Positions 1 to 6,386 of a DNA stretch of 11,308 nt are shown piece after piece. A model generated the notes under the pieces. That model did no database searches. It was given only the letters and a program-made list of their open reading frames with translations, and was not told the DNA's origin. Position numbers and translations under genes: made by a program. The DNA is from Pseudomonadota bacterium (GTDB lineage Bacteria > Pseudomonadota > Alphaproteobacteria > UBA8366 > JADFVY01): positions 1-11,308 of the forward strand of contig JADFVY010000315.1 of NCBI GenBank assembly GCA_015222795.1, read 5' to 3'. Within the stretch, counting starts at the first letter, position 1. Each line of letters starts with the position of its first letter.

Positions 1-678
1 GGGCCGCTCCGAATGCTGGTAACCGATGTCACCAGCGCCGGCGCGATCCGCGGTTATGCCGAAGTTTCCGGTGACCTGCCACCCGCCGGCGAAATCGCCG
101 CTGCGCCGGTAAGCAGTCTGGTCGGCAAGGGCTATCTGGCCTTCACCGTCGATCAGGGCGAACATACCGAACGCTACCAGGGCATCGTTGAGTTGATTGG
201 CGACAGCCTGACCGAATGTATCGACCATTACTTCCGCCAGTCGGAACAGTTCGCGGCGGCGATCCAGGTCACGGCCGGGCAAAACGATGCCGGCCAGTGG
301 CGCGCCGGCGCGATGATGCTACAGCGGCTACCCGACCAGGAGGCGATCGTCGCTCTCGAGGAGCGTGACGAGGCCTGGCGACGTTCCGTTATCCTGATGA
401 GCAGCGTGACCGCCACCGAACTGCTTGACCCGGCGCTGGCCCCGACCGACTTGTTATTCCGGCTCTTTCACGAAGACGGCGTGCGGGTATTCGAACAACA
501 ACCGCTGGCCTTTGGCTGCCGCTGTTCGCGCGAACGGGCCGCCCGCATCCTGGCCTCGTTGCCGCGCCTGGAGGTCGAGGATCTTGTTGTTGACGGCAAG
601 ATTGCGGTGACTTGCCAGTTCTGCAGCACGAACCAGGATTTCGATGAGAGTGAGATCGCGGGTTTCTACGAGACTTGA
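1..678 (+). CDS. hslO: Hsp33 family redox-regulated chaperone HslO (5' end outside window)
   Basis: Hsp33 is a cytoplasmic holdase chaperone that is switched on when oxidants or heat displace zinc from four conserved cysteines. The reading frame is open from base 1, where codons read GPLRMLVTDV, the typical Hsp33 stretch, so the gene starts before the window and the first in-frame ATG at 13 is internal. The C-terminal zinc switch is intact: CxC at bases 517-525 (GCRCS) and CxxC at 613-624 (CQFC), 29 residues apart as in the family. The ends of the substrate-binding domain, including LLFRLFHEDGVRVFE, are also present. The stop is TGA at 676-678. The next gene follows on the same strand after 67 bases and could share the transcript. 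Identity is certain; only the N-terminus is missing. Confidence 0.96.
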   Translation, partial: GPLRMLVTDVTSAGAIRGYAEVSGDLPPAGEIAAAPVSSLVGKGYLAFTVDQGEHTERYQGIVELIGDSLTECIDHYFRQSEQFAAAIQVTAGQNDAGQWRAGAMMLQRLPDQEAIVALEERDEAWRRSVILMSSVTATELLDPALAPTDLLFRLFHEDGVRVFEQQPLAFGCRCSRERAARILASLPRLEVEDLVVDGKIAVTCQFCSTNQDFDESEIAGFYET

Positions 679-745
679 TAGAATGGGACATGGCGCGTTA
701 TGGTCGCACTCGAATTTTTATGGCATTTGCCAAGGAGGATTGAAA

Positions 746-1330
746 ATGAATCGTATAGTTAAGTTTATTGTTTTTCCGGCCGTGGCCCTGGGTCTGGCCG
801 CCTGTACGCCGCCGGGTAAGGTGAAGTATGACGACATCAGGTTTTCGAACGTGCCGCCGATCGAGTTGAATGTAGCGGAAATCATTATCAAAACACCTTA
901 CGAGGAACCGCTGAAGCTGCCCCATGTGGGAGAGCAGTTTCCGGTATCGCCAAGCCGCGCCGCCCGCAATTGGGCCGAGGACCGCCTGCGTGCCGTGGGC
1001 AGCAGTGGCACGGCAACCGTCACCATCGTCGAATCCAGCGCCGTCGAAAATGAATTGGCGCGCACCTCGGGGGTCACCGGCCTCCTGACCAAGGATCAGG
1101 CGCAGAGTTACGAGGTCATAATCGAAATGTCCATCGAGGCGGTGGAGCCGGTGGGGTCGCGCAAGGCCAGCGCGGAAGCGCGCGTCACGAAAAAAACGTC
1201 GGTCGCCGAGGATGCGTCGGTGAACGAGCGCGAGGGTATCTGGTACAAGCTGACCTACGACACCATGAACAATTTCGACGAGCACATGGAACGCCAGATC
1301 GGCAAATACCTGAAAGATTTCAAGAAGTGA
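746..1330 (+). CDS. putative lipoprotein, family not recognised
   Basis: The product is 194 residues. The N-terminus MNRIVKFIVFPAVALGLAAC is a lipoprotein signal: positively charged start, hydrophobic core, and lipobox LAAC with Cys20 as the lipidation site, so the mature protein should be membrane-anchored and periplasmic. I chose ATG 746 because it has a strong Shine-Dalgarno (AAGGAGG near 732-738) and begins the signal peptide directly; the longer in-frame reading from 644 overlaps hslO and would bury the signal. The mature part has a motif-poor alpha/beta pattern with a segment SRAARNWAEDRLRAVG followed by a beta-strand-like ATVTIVESSAVE. This loosely recalls small periplasmic lipoproteins of the YajG type, but I do not assign it. 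It follows hslO and is closed by a terminator at 1351-1383, so this two-gene unit probably ends here. Confidence 0.85.
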   Translation: MNRIVKFIVFPAVALGLAACTPPGKVKYDDIRFSNVPPIELNVAEIIIKTPYEEPLKLPHVGEQFPVSPSRAARNWAEDRLRAVGSSGTATVTIVESSAVENELARTSGVTGLLTKDQAQSYEVIIEMSIEAVEPVGSRKASAEARVTKKTSVAEDASVNEREGIWYKLTYDTMNNFDEHMERQIGKYLKDFKK

Positions 1331-1350
1331 CCGGATACTGACAACCGGAG

Positions 1351-1383
1351 AAAAGGGCGGACCCGCGGGCCTGCCCTTTTTTT
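1351..1383 (+). terminator. Rho-independent terminator after the lipoprotein gene
   Basis: AAAAGGGC (1351-1358) pairs perfectly with GCCCTTTT (1373-1380), with two further possible pairs inside, and the stem runs into seven T residues (1377-1383). It lies 20 bases after the stop codon and separates hslO/lipoprotein transcription from the Cas1-like gene. Confidence 0.85.
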
Positions 1384-1530
1384 GTCTTCTGAAATTTAAG
1401 TTTCCACCAATTGGCGCCACCGGTCGGGCTGGCGAAATTAAGCGCCCGCCGTTAACCCGGTTTTAGGGGCCGTGAGCGTCATATGTTGCGGCGCGCCGCG
1501 TGACGGCCGTACCCGAATGAAAAGGCCCTG

Positions 1531-2550
1531 ATGGAACAGGAAGCGCTACTGCCGGCCCCGTCGGAGGCCCGTATCGTCGAGATCGGCGAGGCGGGGCGTT
1601 CCATATCCTTCGCCCACGGTAATATCGCGATTGCCGGCGATGAGGGCGTAATCGAACGTATTCCGATTCTCGAAATTGCCGGCATGGTCGTCTGGTGTCC
1701 TGGTCTGTCCTGGTCGGGATCTGCGCTGGCGGCCCTTTCCGAACGTGGCGCCGGCATCGTCGTGTGCGAACCCAATTACCGGTCGCGGATGCTGTCCTGG
1801 CCGATGTCGGGACGCCGCTGGCCCGGCCGGATCCGTGCCCAGATGGAGATGGACGGTCCTTTCGCGCGGCATCTTCTGCGTGGTCTCGCCAAGGCGCGCG
1901 ACGACCAACGCGACGCGGTGCTCGGGGCGATGGGCAGGGGCAATGCGTTGAAGGCGTTGCGCAAGGCGAGCAAGCCGACCATTGGTTCCAGCCAGATGAG
2001 CCGTGACAGGAAACAGGCCGATGTCGCAAAGCAGATCGATCGCCATTACTGGCCCTGGCTGGCCGGCCCTGGCTTTCGTCGCGACCTGTTGAAGGAAGAC
2101 GGCAACGCGGTGATCAATTTCGCCCATACCATGCTGCGGGTCGAGGCGACCCGCGCGGTGCACAAGGCCGCACTGCATCCTTCCATCGGTCTTGGCTCCG
2201 GCCGCGGCAAGGGCGGATTGATCGACGATCTGATGCTACCCTATCGCCCGGTCGTCGATCTGGCGGCGGCGCTGTTGATCGCCACCGGCCAGCGCAAGCT
2301 GGACGAGGCGGCGCGGGCCATGATCGTCCGCCTGTTCACGGCCCCGATGCGCGGCCGGCGTGGCCTGATGCAGATCCGCATGGGGCTGGAGGAGTTGGCC
2401 CTGTCGCTGGCCAACTGTATCGAGAGCGGTAAGCCCATGCTGGAAATCCGCCTGCCCGCGATTAAGGACCCCAGCGCGATCTACGATCAGATGACGGATG
2501 TCAGAGGACAGGAATCAGAGCGAGACGATCAGGTGTCGGGTTGGGGATGA
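1531..2550 (+). CDS. cas1: Solo Cas1-like protein (type II-like) lacking the catalytic residues
   Basis: The 339-residue product aligns by eye along most of its length with type II Cas1 integrases. It has an N-terminal beta domain (residues 13-95, with IPILEIAGMVVW and GAGIVVCEPNYRSRML) and an alpha-helical domain with YWPWLAGPGFRRDL (173-186), NAVINFAHTMLRVEATRAV (192-210), LHPSIGL and IDDLMLPYRPVVDL (231-244). Cas1 normally joins prespacers to CRISPR arrays using a Glu-His-Glu/Asp metal site. Against remembered S. pyogenes Cas1 residues E149, H205 and E220 I read Ala166, Ser223 and Leu236, so all three ligands seem lost while the scaffold motifs remain. No cas2, cas9, csn2 or array is in the window. 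ATG 1531 has a GAAAAGG-type ribosome site 6-7 bases upstream. The final residues after about 319 are encoded by an intergenic repeat. A non-catalytic DNA-binding role is possible but is inference. Confidence 0.85.
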   Translation: MEQEALLPAPSEARIVEIGEAGRSISFAHGNIAIAGDEGVIERIPILEIAGMVVWCPGLSWSGSALAALSERGAGIVVCEPNYRSRMLSWPMSGRRWPGRIRAQMEMDGPFARHLLRGLAKARDDQRDAVLGAMGRGNALKALRKASKPTIGSSQMSRDRKQADVAKQIDRHYWPWLAGPGFRRDLLKEDGNAVINFAHTMLRVEATRAVHKAALHPSIGLGSGRGKGGLIDDLMLPYRPVVDLAAALLIATGQRKLDEAARAMIVRLFTAPMRGRRGLMQIRMGLEELALSLANCIESGKPMLEIRLPAIKDPSAIYDQMTDVRGQESERDDQVSGWG

Positions 2551-2579
2551 CGGCCTGATGCCTGACATCTCGCATCTGA
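2487..2579. repeat. Intergenic palindromic repeat, copy 1 (cas1-like/trkH junction)
   Basis: Two 18-base arms, TCAGATGACGGATGTCAG (2487-2504) and CTGACATCTCGCATCTGA (2562-2579), are inverted with 14 of 18 positions paired (7 + 7 around a 4-base mismatch). The reverse complement of the left arm recurs exactly at 5172-5189. The element fills the junction of two convergent genes. It encodes the last residues and stop of the Cas1-like protein and stops one base from the trkH stop codon. It may also fold in RNA and act as a bidirectional 3' end, but it has no T-run. Confidence 0.75.
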
Positions 2580-2580
2580 T

Positions 2581-4029
2581 TCAGGCCCGCCAGAAGCTCG
2601 GCATTAACAGTACCAGGATGGTGAAGAGTTCCAGCCTTCCCAGCAGCATGCCGAAGGCCAGCATCCATTTCGCGGCGATCGGTATATCGGCAAAATTGCT
2701 GGCCGGACCGATCATGTCCCCCAAACCCGGTCCCACATTGGCGATCGCCGAAGCCGCGCCCGAGGCCGCGGTCAGGAAGTCCAGCCCGGTGAAACCCAGC
2801 CCGATCGCCAGCACCGCCCAGCACAGGATGAACAGGAAGAAGAAGGCCATCACCGAGGCCAGCACGTTCTCGCTGATCGGTTTCCGGTTGTAGTAGGGAA
2901 TGAATACGCCGTTGGGCTGCAGCAGCCGGCGCAGCTGGATATTGGCCGCGGCGTAAAGTACCTGAAAGCGGAATACCTTCAGCCCGCAGGTCGTCGACCC
3001 GGCGCAGCCGCCGATGAACATCATGCAAAACAGCAACGCCACCGCGAAGCCGCCCCACAGGCCGAAATCGGTGGTGGCGTATCCGGTGCCGGTGATCACC
3101 GACACCACATTGAAGGAGGCGAGCCGGAGCGCAGATAAAGCCTCGACCCCGTTCTTCAGATGAAGGTAGAGCGTCATCACCGCCACCGCGATGACAACGA
3201 TAGCCAGGAACAGTCTGACCTGTTCGTCGCGCCACAGGCTGCCCGGAGCGCCGCGGATCGCGCGCAGATACAGAACGAAGGGCAGGCTGCCGAGCAGCAT
3301 GAAGGTCACTGCTATGGTATCGATCCAGGCGCTGCCGAAGAAGCCGAACGAGGTGTCATGAGTCGAAAAGCCGCCGGTGGCGATGGTCGTCATGGCGTGT
3401 GCGACGGCGTCGAAGCCGCCCATGCCCGCGGTCCAGTAGAGGGTGGCGCAGAGAAGGGTCAGGCCGAGATAGATCACCCCGGTCCAGCCGGCAATCTGTG
3501 CGGTGCGCGGCATCGCCTTTTCCGACTTGTCGCTGCTTTCCATGCGGAACAACTGCATGCCACCGACCTGCAGCAGCGGTAGTACGGTGATCGCCATGGC
3601 GATGATGCCGATACCGCCCAGCCATTGCAGCAGCGCCCGCCACAACAATATGCCCGGCGCCGCCTGGTCCAGCCCGACGATGACCGTGGAGCCCGTGGTG
3701 GTGACCCCCGACATGGCCTCGAAGAAGGCGTCGGGGTAATGCATGTTCAGGGCCGAAAAGGCGAAGGGCAGCGCCCCGAAAGTGGGGATCACCAGCCAGC
3801 AAAGTGCGGTCAGCACGAAGGCCTGGCGCAGATTGATGCGCCGCGTCGCCGAACGTGTAGAGAGGATCAGCGCAACCCCGATAAACAGCGTCAGCGCCGC
3901 CGCCGAGGCGAACACCCGCCAGTCCGGATGGTCCACCACCAGGTCCGCCAACGCCGGCAAGGTCATTGCCAGCGCCAGCGTCGACAACAGGATGCCGACA
4001 ATGAAGAGAATGGGCCGGAAGTCGATCAA
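2581..4029 (-). CDS. trkH: TrkH/KtrB-family potassium uptake channel subunit
   Basis: This is the pore-forming inner-membrane subunit of a Trk potassium uptake system, 482 residues as usual for TrkH, with about ten hydrophobic segments. The four filter loops are visible: TTTGST (110-115), IATGGFS (216-222), TGTGYATTD (313-321) and ANVGPGLG (430-437). The conserved GGCAGSTTCGLKVFRF and the C-terminal GRLELFTILVLLMPSFWR are also present. The start is TTG at 4029: an in-frame TAA lies 12 bases upstream, and AAGGG (4039-4043 on the - strand) is 9 bases from the TTG. The NAD-binding partner TrkA is not in the window. It is last in the - strand run after folE, but a 440-base gap suggests its own promoter. 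The stop codon touches an intergenic repeat. Confidence 0.95.
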   Translation of the reverse strand: MIDFRPILFIVGILLSTLALAMTLPALADLVVDHPDWRVFASAAALTLFIGVALILSTRSATRRINLRQAFVLTALCWLVIPTFGALPFAFSALNMHYPDAFFEAMSGVTTTGSTVIVGLDQAAPGILLWRALLQWLGGIGIIAMAITVLPLLQVGGMQLFRMESSDKSEKAMPRTAQIAGWTGVIYLGLTLLCATLYWTAGMGGFDAVAHAMTTIATGGFSTHDTSFGFFGSAWIDTIAVTFMLLGSLPFVLYLRAIRGAPGSLWRDEQVRLFLAIVVIAVAVMTLYLHLKNGVEALSALRLASFNVVSVITGTGYATTDFGLWGGFAVALLFCMMFIGGCAGSTTCGLKVFRFQVLYAAANIQLRRLLQPNGVFIPYYNRKPISENVLASVMAFFFLFILCWAVLAIGLGFTGLDFLTAASGAASAIANVGPGLGDMIGPASNFADIPIAAKWMLAFGMLLGRLELFTILVLLMPSFWRA

Positions 4030-4038
4030 GAATACGCA

Positions 4039-4043
4039 CCCTT
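4039..4043 (-). promoter_or_regulatory. Shine-Dalgarno that selects the TTG start of trkH
   Basis: AAGGG on the - strand, 9 bases before TTG at 4029. An in-frame TAA lies just upstream, so no longer start is possible, and no ATG occurs before the first membrane segment. Confidence 0.6.
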
Positions 4044-4146
4044 ACCCGTTGTTGTCCGTTGCGGCGGGAGAGTCGGCGATTTGATGGTGAATGTCCAGCC
4101 CCCGGCGCGCGGATGCCGGATACCGGATGCGGTGAGTTCCGACCCG

Positions 4147-4192
4147 AAAACCGTAAAACGACCCCATGCAAAGACGTTTTCTGCGGTTTTTT
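4147..4192. terminator. Possible hairpin terminator between folE and trkH
   Basis: AAAACCG (4147-4153) pairs with CGGTTTT (4184-4190), and AAAACG (4155-4160) with CGTTTT (4175-4180), with a small internal bulge. The + strand side ends in six T. On the - strand, the direction of folE, the tail is only the stem's own TTTT, so it would be a weak terminator there. Its direction of use is uncertain. Confidence 0.35.
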
Positions 4193-4245
4193 GGGGGTCC
4201 ATGAGCGGGAAAGCGAACCAAAATCCGGTTAAACGGGGTAGAGAT

Positions 4246-4261
4246 AATAAGTATACTTATT
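4246..4261. promoter_or_regulatory. 16-bp perfect palindrome in AT-rich island (candidate operator)
   Basis: AATAAGTATACTTATT is a perfect dyad embedded in an AT-rich patch within otherwise GC-rich sequence upstream of trkH. It overlaps TATACT on both strands, which fits a repressor site laid over a -10 element. The cognate regulator is unknown. Confidence 0.4.
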
Positions 4262-4469
4262 TAATTATGCAGACTGTCGCATTAGCCTCACCCCGGCAGG
4301 CCCGCCTTGCGCGGGCCGTCGAGGTAGGGGGCGCCGCCGCCCGGCGGGCCTTATCGTGTTTGTAGCCGTGACGGCGCACATTGTCGTCGGCGCGAGATTA
4401 ACGCCCACGGCGGCCAGTGCTGTTTGAAAAGGAAAACGCTATTGCCGCTAATCAGGGAGGTCCCGCCCC

Positions 4470-5081
4470 TCAGCCGCTACCGCCGCCCTTGATCATCGCC
4501 AAAAACTCCCGCCGCGTCGTCGCGCTGTTTCTGAATGCGCCCAGCATTCGGCTGGTTACCATGTTTACGCCCTCGCGGCGGACGCCCCGCGTTGTCATGC
4601 AGTGGTGGGCGGCGTCTACGACCACGGCCACGCCGAACGGGTCCAACACTTCCTGGATGGTGTCGGCGATTTCGGCGGTCATTTTTTCCTGGATCTGCAG
4701 CCGCTTGGAGAAGGCCTCGACGATGCGGGCCAGCTTGCTGATTCCTACCACGCGGTTGCGCGGCAGATAAGCGACATGGGCGCGGCCGATGATGGGCAGC
4801 ATGTGATGCTCGCAATGGCTTTCGAAGCCGATGTCGCGCAGCACCACCATCTCGTCATAGCCGGCGATCTCCTCGAAGGTGCGGGCCAGGATTTCCTTCG
4901 GCTCCTGCTCGTAGCCGGCGCCGAACTCGCGCCAGGCGCGGGTCACGCGGGACGGCGTATCCAGCAGCCCCTCGCGCGCCGGATCGTCGCCAACCCAGCG
5001 GATCAGCGTGCGAACGGCGGCTTCGGCCTCCTCTTGGGAGGGGCGGGCTTGAGGCGGGGTGGTTGCGGGCTTGGACGGCAT
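4470..5081 (-). CDS. folE: GTP cyclohydrolase I (FolE, type I)
   Basis: It converts GTP to 7,8-dihydroneopterin triphosphate, the first step of folate/pterin synthesis, as a cytoplasmic homodecamer. The 203-residue length is typical. The zinc-binding residues are all present: Cys90 and His93 in SHCEHHMLPIIGRAHVAYLP, and Cys161 in AHHCMTTRG. The family stretches REGLLDTPSRVTRAW, GISKLARIVEAFSKRLQIQE and GVNMVTSRMLGAF also match. It starts at ATG 5081; the upstream ribosome site is weak (GAAGAG, about 10 bases away). The first 20 residues are a variable, proline- and charge-rich leader. It follows apaG on the same strand after 111 bases filled by an intergenic repeat, so the two are probably co-transcribed. 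No folE fusion or paralogue is seen. Confidence 0.97.
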   Translation of the reverse strand: MPSKPATTPPQARPSQEEAEAAVRTLIRWVGDDPAREGLLDTPSRVTRAWREFGAGYEQEPKEILARTFEEIAGYDEMVVLRDIGFESHCEHHMLPIIGRAHVAYLPRNRVVGISKLARIVEAFSKRLQIQEKMTAEIADTIQEVLDPFGVAVVVDAAHHCMTTRGVRREGVNMVTSRMLGAFRNSATTRREFLAMIKGGGSG

Positions 5082-5103
5082 GATGCGGGTCTCTTCAGTT
5101 TCG

Positions 5104-5145
5104 GGAATCAGGTATCAGGAATCAGGAATCAGGTATCAGGTATCA
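5104..5145. repeat. Tandem GGWATCA heptamers (part of intergenic repeat copy 2)
   Basis: Six consecutive 7-base units, GGAATCA or GGTATCA (order A,T,A,A,T,T at the third base), lie between the folE start and the apaG stop. The unit length differs from a codon multiple and the block is outside any gene. Confidence 0.85.
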
Positions 5146-5189
5146 AGGATATTCTTTCCGATCCCCGATCCCTGACATCCGTCATCTGA
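5104..5189. repeat. Intergenic repeat, copy 2 (apaG/folE gap)
   Basis: This copy combines the heptamer block (5104-5145) with CTGACATCCGTCATCTGA (5172-5189), the exact reverse complement of the left arm of copy 1 (2487-2504). Its right end lies 3 bases from the apaG stop codon (TGA, 5193-5195 on the - strand). It fills most of the gap between the two genes. Confidence 0.75.
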
Positions 5190-5192
5190 TTC

Positions 5193-5585
5193 TCAGTTCA
5201 TCCTTGCGGCTTCATGCGGGCTGTCGAGGGAGAAGGCCGGGACGGTTACGTCGAACATGGCGCCGTCGGGGTCTTCCATTTCATAGGCGCCCATCATCAC
5301 GCCCGACGGCGTGGTCAGTGGTGTGCCGCTGGTATATTCGAAGGCCTCGCCTGGCTTCAGCACCGGTTGTTCGCCGACGACGCCGGGGCCGCGCACTTCC
5401 TGGACGATGCCTTTCGCGTCGGTGATGCGCCAGTAGCGGTTCACCAGTTGAACCGTCCGTTCGCTCAGATTTTCAATGGTTACGTGATAGGCCCAGACAT
5501 AGTGGTTCTCAATCGGCTCCGACTGTTCCTCCAGGAACATCGGGCGGACGGTAACCTTGATGCCGTCGGTGGTGGCTTCGTACAT
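5193..5585 (-). CDS. apaG: ApaG domain protein (DUF525)
   Basis: ApaG proteins are small cytoplasmic beta-sandwich (fibronectin type III-like) proteins linked genetically to cobalt/magnesium tolerance and Ap4A levels; the biochemical role is not settled. The 130-residue length fits. Diagnostic stretches are YEATTDGIKVTVRPMFLEEQ (2-21), HYVWAYHVTIENLSERTVQL, WRITDAKGIVQEVRGPGVVG with the conserved glycine loop GPGVVG (66-71), and FEYTSGTPLTTPSGVMMGAY. It starts at ATG 5585; no clear Shine-Dalgarno is visible. The 5' gap to the cysH-like gene and the 3' gap to folE are both occupied by repeats of one family, which may have displaced the original leader sequences. Likely transcribed with the cysH-like gene and folE. 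Confidence 0.96.
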   Translation of the reverse strand: MYEATTDGIKVTVRPMFLEEQSEPIENHYVWAYHVTIENLSERTVQLVNRYWRITDAKGIVQEVRGPGVVGEQPVLKPGEAFEYTSGTPLTTPSGVMMGAYEMEDPDGAMFDVTVPAFSLDSPHEAARMN

Positions 5586-5602
5586 ATTCAGAGTCCGGAT
5601 TT

Positions 5603-5670
5603 CAGGGATCAGGTATCAGGTATCAGGTGCGATGAAGCTTTATGCCGATACCTGATCCCTGTCCTCTGAT
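5603..5670. repeat. Intergenic repeat, copy 3 (cysH-like/apaG gap), 15-bp perfect hairpin
   Basis: CAGGGATCAGGTATC (5603-5617) and GATACCTGATCCCTG (5647-5661) are perfect inverted arms around a 29-base loop that holds another GGTATCA unit. On the - strand the element begins directly after the TAG stop of the cysH-like gene (5671-5673) and reads ATCAGAGGACAGG, matching the inner part of copy 1 (TCAGAGGACAGG). It ends about 17 bases before the apaG start. Confidence 0.75.
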
Positions 5671-6288
5671 CTAGAAGTGATAGCTCGGTGGACAAGGGGT
5701 ATCCTCGCCGGCGCGCGGGTCGATCCGGCGGCCGGCGCGCGGATGGAAAGGCAAATCATGCTCGCGCATGAAAGCGCGGACCTCCTGGGGTGACCAGTCG
5801 ATCAGCGGATCGACACGCACCAGGTTGCCCTCCATATCGACACGCAGCGCCGTCTGCGGCGAGGGCAGGTGATAGACCGCGCTGATCCAGCAATCGTAAT
5901 GCACCATGATGTCGTTGAGATGGACCAGCTCATGCACCCGGCCAAGGCCGCTTTTGTATTCCGCCCACATGCGTTCGTAATGGTCCGAGGCGTCGGGCAG
6001 CATGCCGGACTTTCCGCCCTCGGTCTGCGTTACATGGGTCAATCCCAATAGCTTGACGATCTCGGCGCGGTGCGCCTCGCTTTCCTCGAACAGCTCACCC
6101 GGGCGGCAGAACATGACCGGTGTGTCCGGGTCGATATCGGCGATCATTTTCAGCGCCACGATGCTGGGCGCCCTTAAAGAGGCCGTCACAATCGTCATGC
6201 CGGGGAATCGGTCCTTGATCAGGTACCGTAGCAACCCCTCGGTCGAGAGGTCCTCGCAGGCCTCGCGAATTTCGTTGAATTCGGTCAT
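5671..6288 (-). CDS. Degenerate CysH-like (PAPS/APS reductase family) protein
   Basis: The 205-residue product follows the adenosine phosphosulfate reductase layout: FPGMTIVTASLRAPSIVALKMI in place of the nucleotide loop, DTPVMFCRPGELFEESEAHR in place of the usual TGxxFPETxxxR, then DCWISAVYHLPSPQTALRV and VRVDPLIDWSPQEVRAFMREHDLPFHP, which match the family's substrate-side segments. It lacks the cysteine pairs that hold the 4Fe-4S cluster in APS reductases and the C-terminal ECGIH-type catalytic cysteine motif. Its only cysteines are Cys11, 61, 133 and 199, the last in TPCPPSYHF. Normal sulfate reduction is therefore doubtful and the real role is unknown. ATG 6288 is chosen because GGGGAG lies 8 bases upstream; an in-frame ATG at 6342 is possible but poorer. 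It sits upstream of apaG and folE. Confidence 0.8.
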   Translation of the reverse strand: MTEFNEIREACEDLSTEGLLRYLIKDRFPGMTIVTASLRAPSIVALKMIADIDPDTPVMFCRPGELFEESEAHRAEIVKLLGLTHVTQTEGGKSGMLPDASDHYERMWAEYKSGLGRVHELVHLNDIMVHYDCWISAVYHLPSPQTALRVDMEGNLVRVDPLIDWSPQEVRAFMREHDLPFHPRAGRRIDPRAGEDTPCPPSYHF

Positions 6289-6296
6289 CGGGTGTT

Positions 6297-6302
6297 CTCC
6301 CC
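6297..6302 (-). promoter_or_regulatory. Strong ribosome binding site of the cysH-like gene
   Basis: GGGGAG on the - strand, 8 bases before ATG 6288. It favours the MTEFNEIREA start over the longer reading from 6342. Confidence 0.6.
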
Positions 6303-6355
6303 GGATCCTGTTTTTCATGACGACTGGAAATGACTCCATCATTCCTGCCCGCCCA

Positions 6356-6386
6356 TGTCAACGATGCGCGTGGGGTTTTATGTCAA
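6356..6386 (-). promoter_or_regulatory. Two TTGACA -35-like boxes upstream of the cysH-like gene
   Basis: On the - strand TTGACAT occurs twice, at 6386-6380 and 6361-6355, 25 bases apart, between the terminator and the cysH-like start. No good -10 hexamer sits 16-18 bases downstream of either, so promoter activity is only suggested. The repeat could equally be a regulator half-site pair. Confidence 0.3.

Larger units (their letters stand above)
4030..4469. other. 440-base intergenic region between folE and trkH
   Basis: No convincing gene was seen on either strand. The region holds an imperfect hairpin at 4147-4192, an AT-rich island with a 16-bp perfect palindrome at 4246-4261, and a 9-bp inverted pair AGGCCCGCC/GGCGGGCCT (4298-4306, 4333-4341). 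The AT island contains TATACT on both strands, a plausible -10 element. The + strand reading has TTAAAC 17 bases upstream as a weak -35; the - strand reading toward trkH has no good -35. This is probably the trkH control region plus the folE 3' end. Confidence 0.5.

Noticed and set aside
698..1420. Long open frame on the - strand (240 codons)
   Set aside because: It is antisense to the lipoprotein gene, which has a clear ribosome site and signal peptide; the - strand product is low-complexity, Arg/His/Gly-rich, as expected for a GC-rich shadow frame.
4298..4341. 9-bp inverted pair AGGCCCGCC/GGCGGGCCT as a folE terminator
   Set aside because: Long loop with competing inner pairings and no T-run on either side; common by chance in such GC-rich sequence.
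5104..5145. Possible CRISPR array near a cas1-like gene
   Set aside because: Units are contiguous 7-mers with no spacers, and the GACGACGAT block at the window end is an in-frame codon repeat. No repeat-spacer pattern exists in the window.
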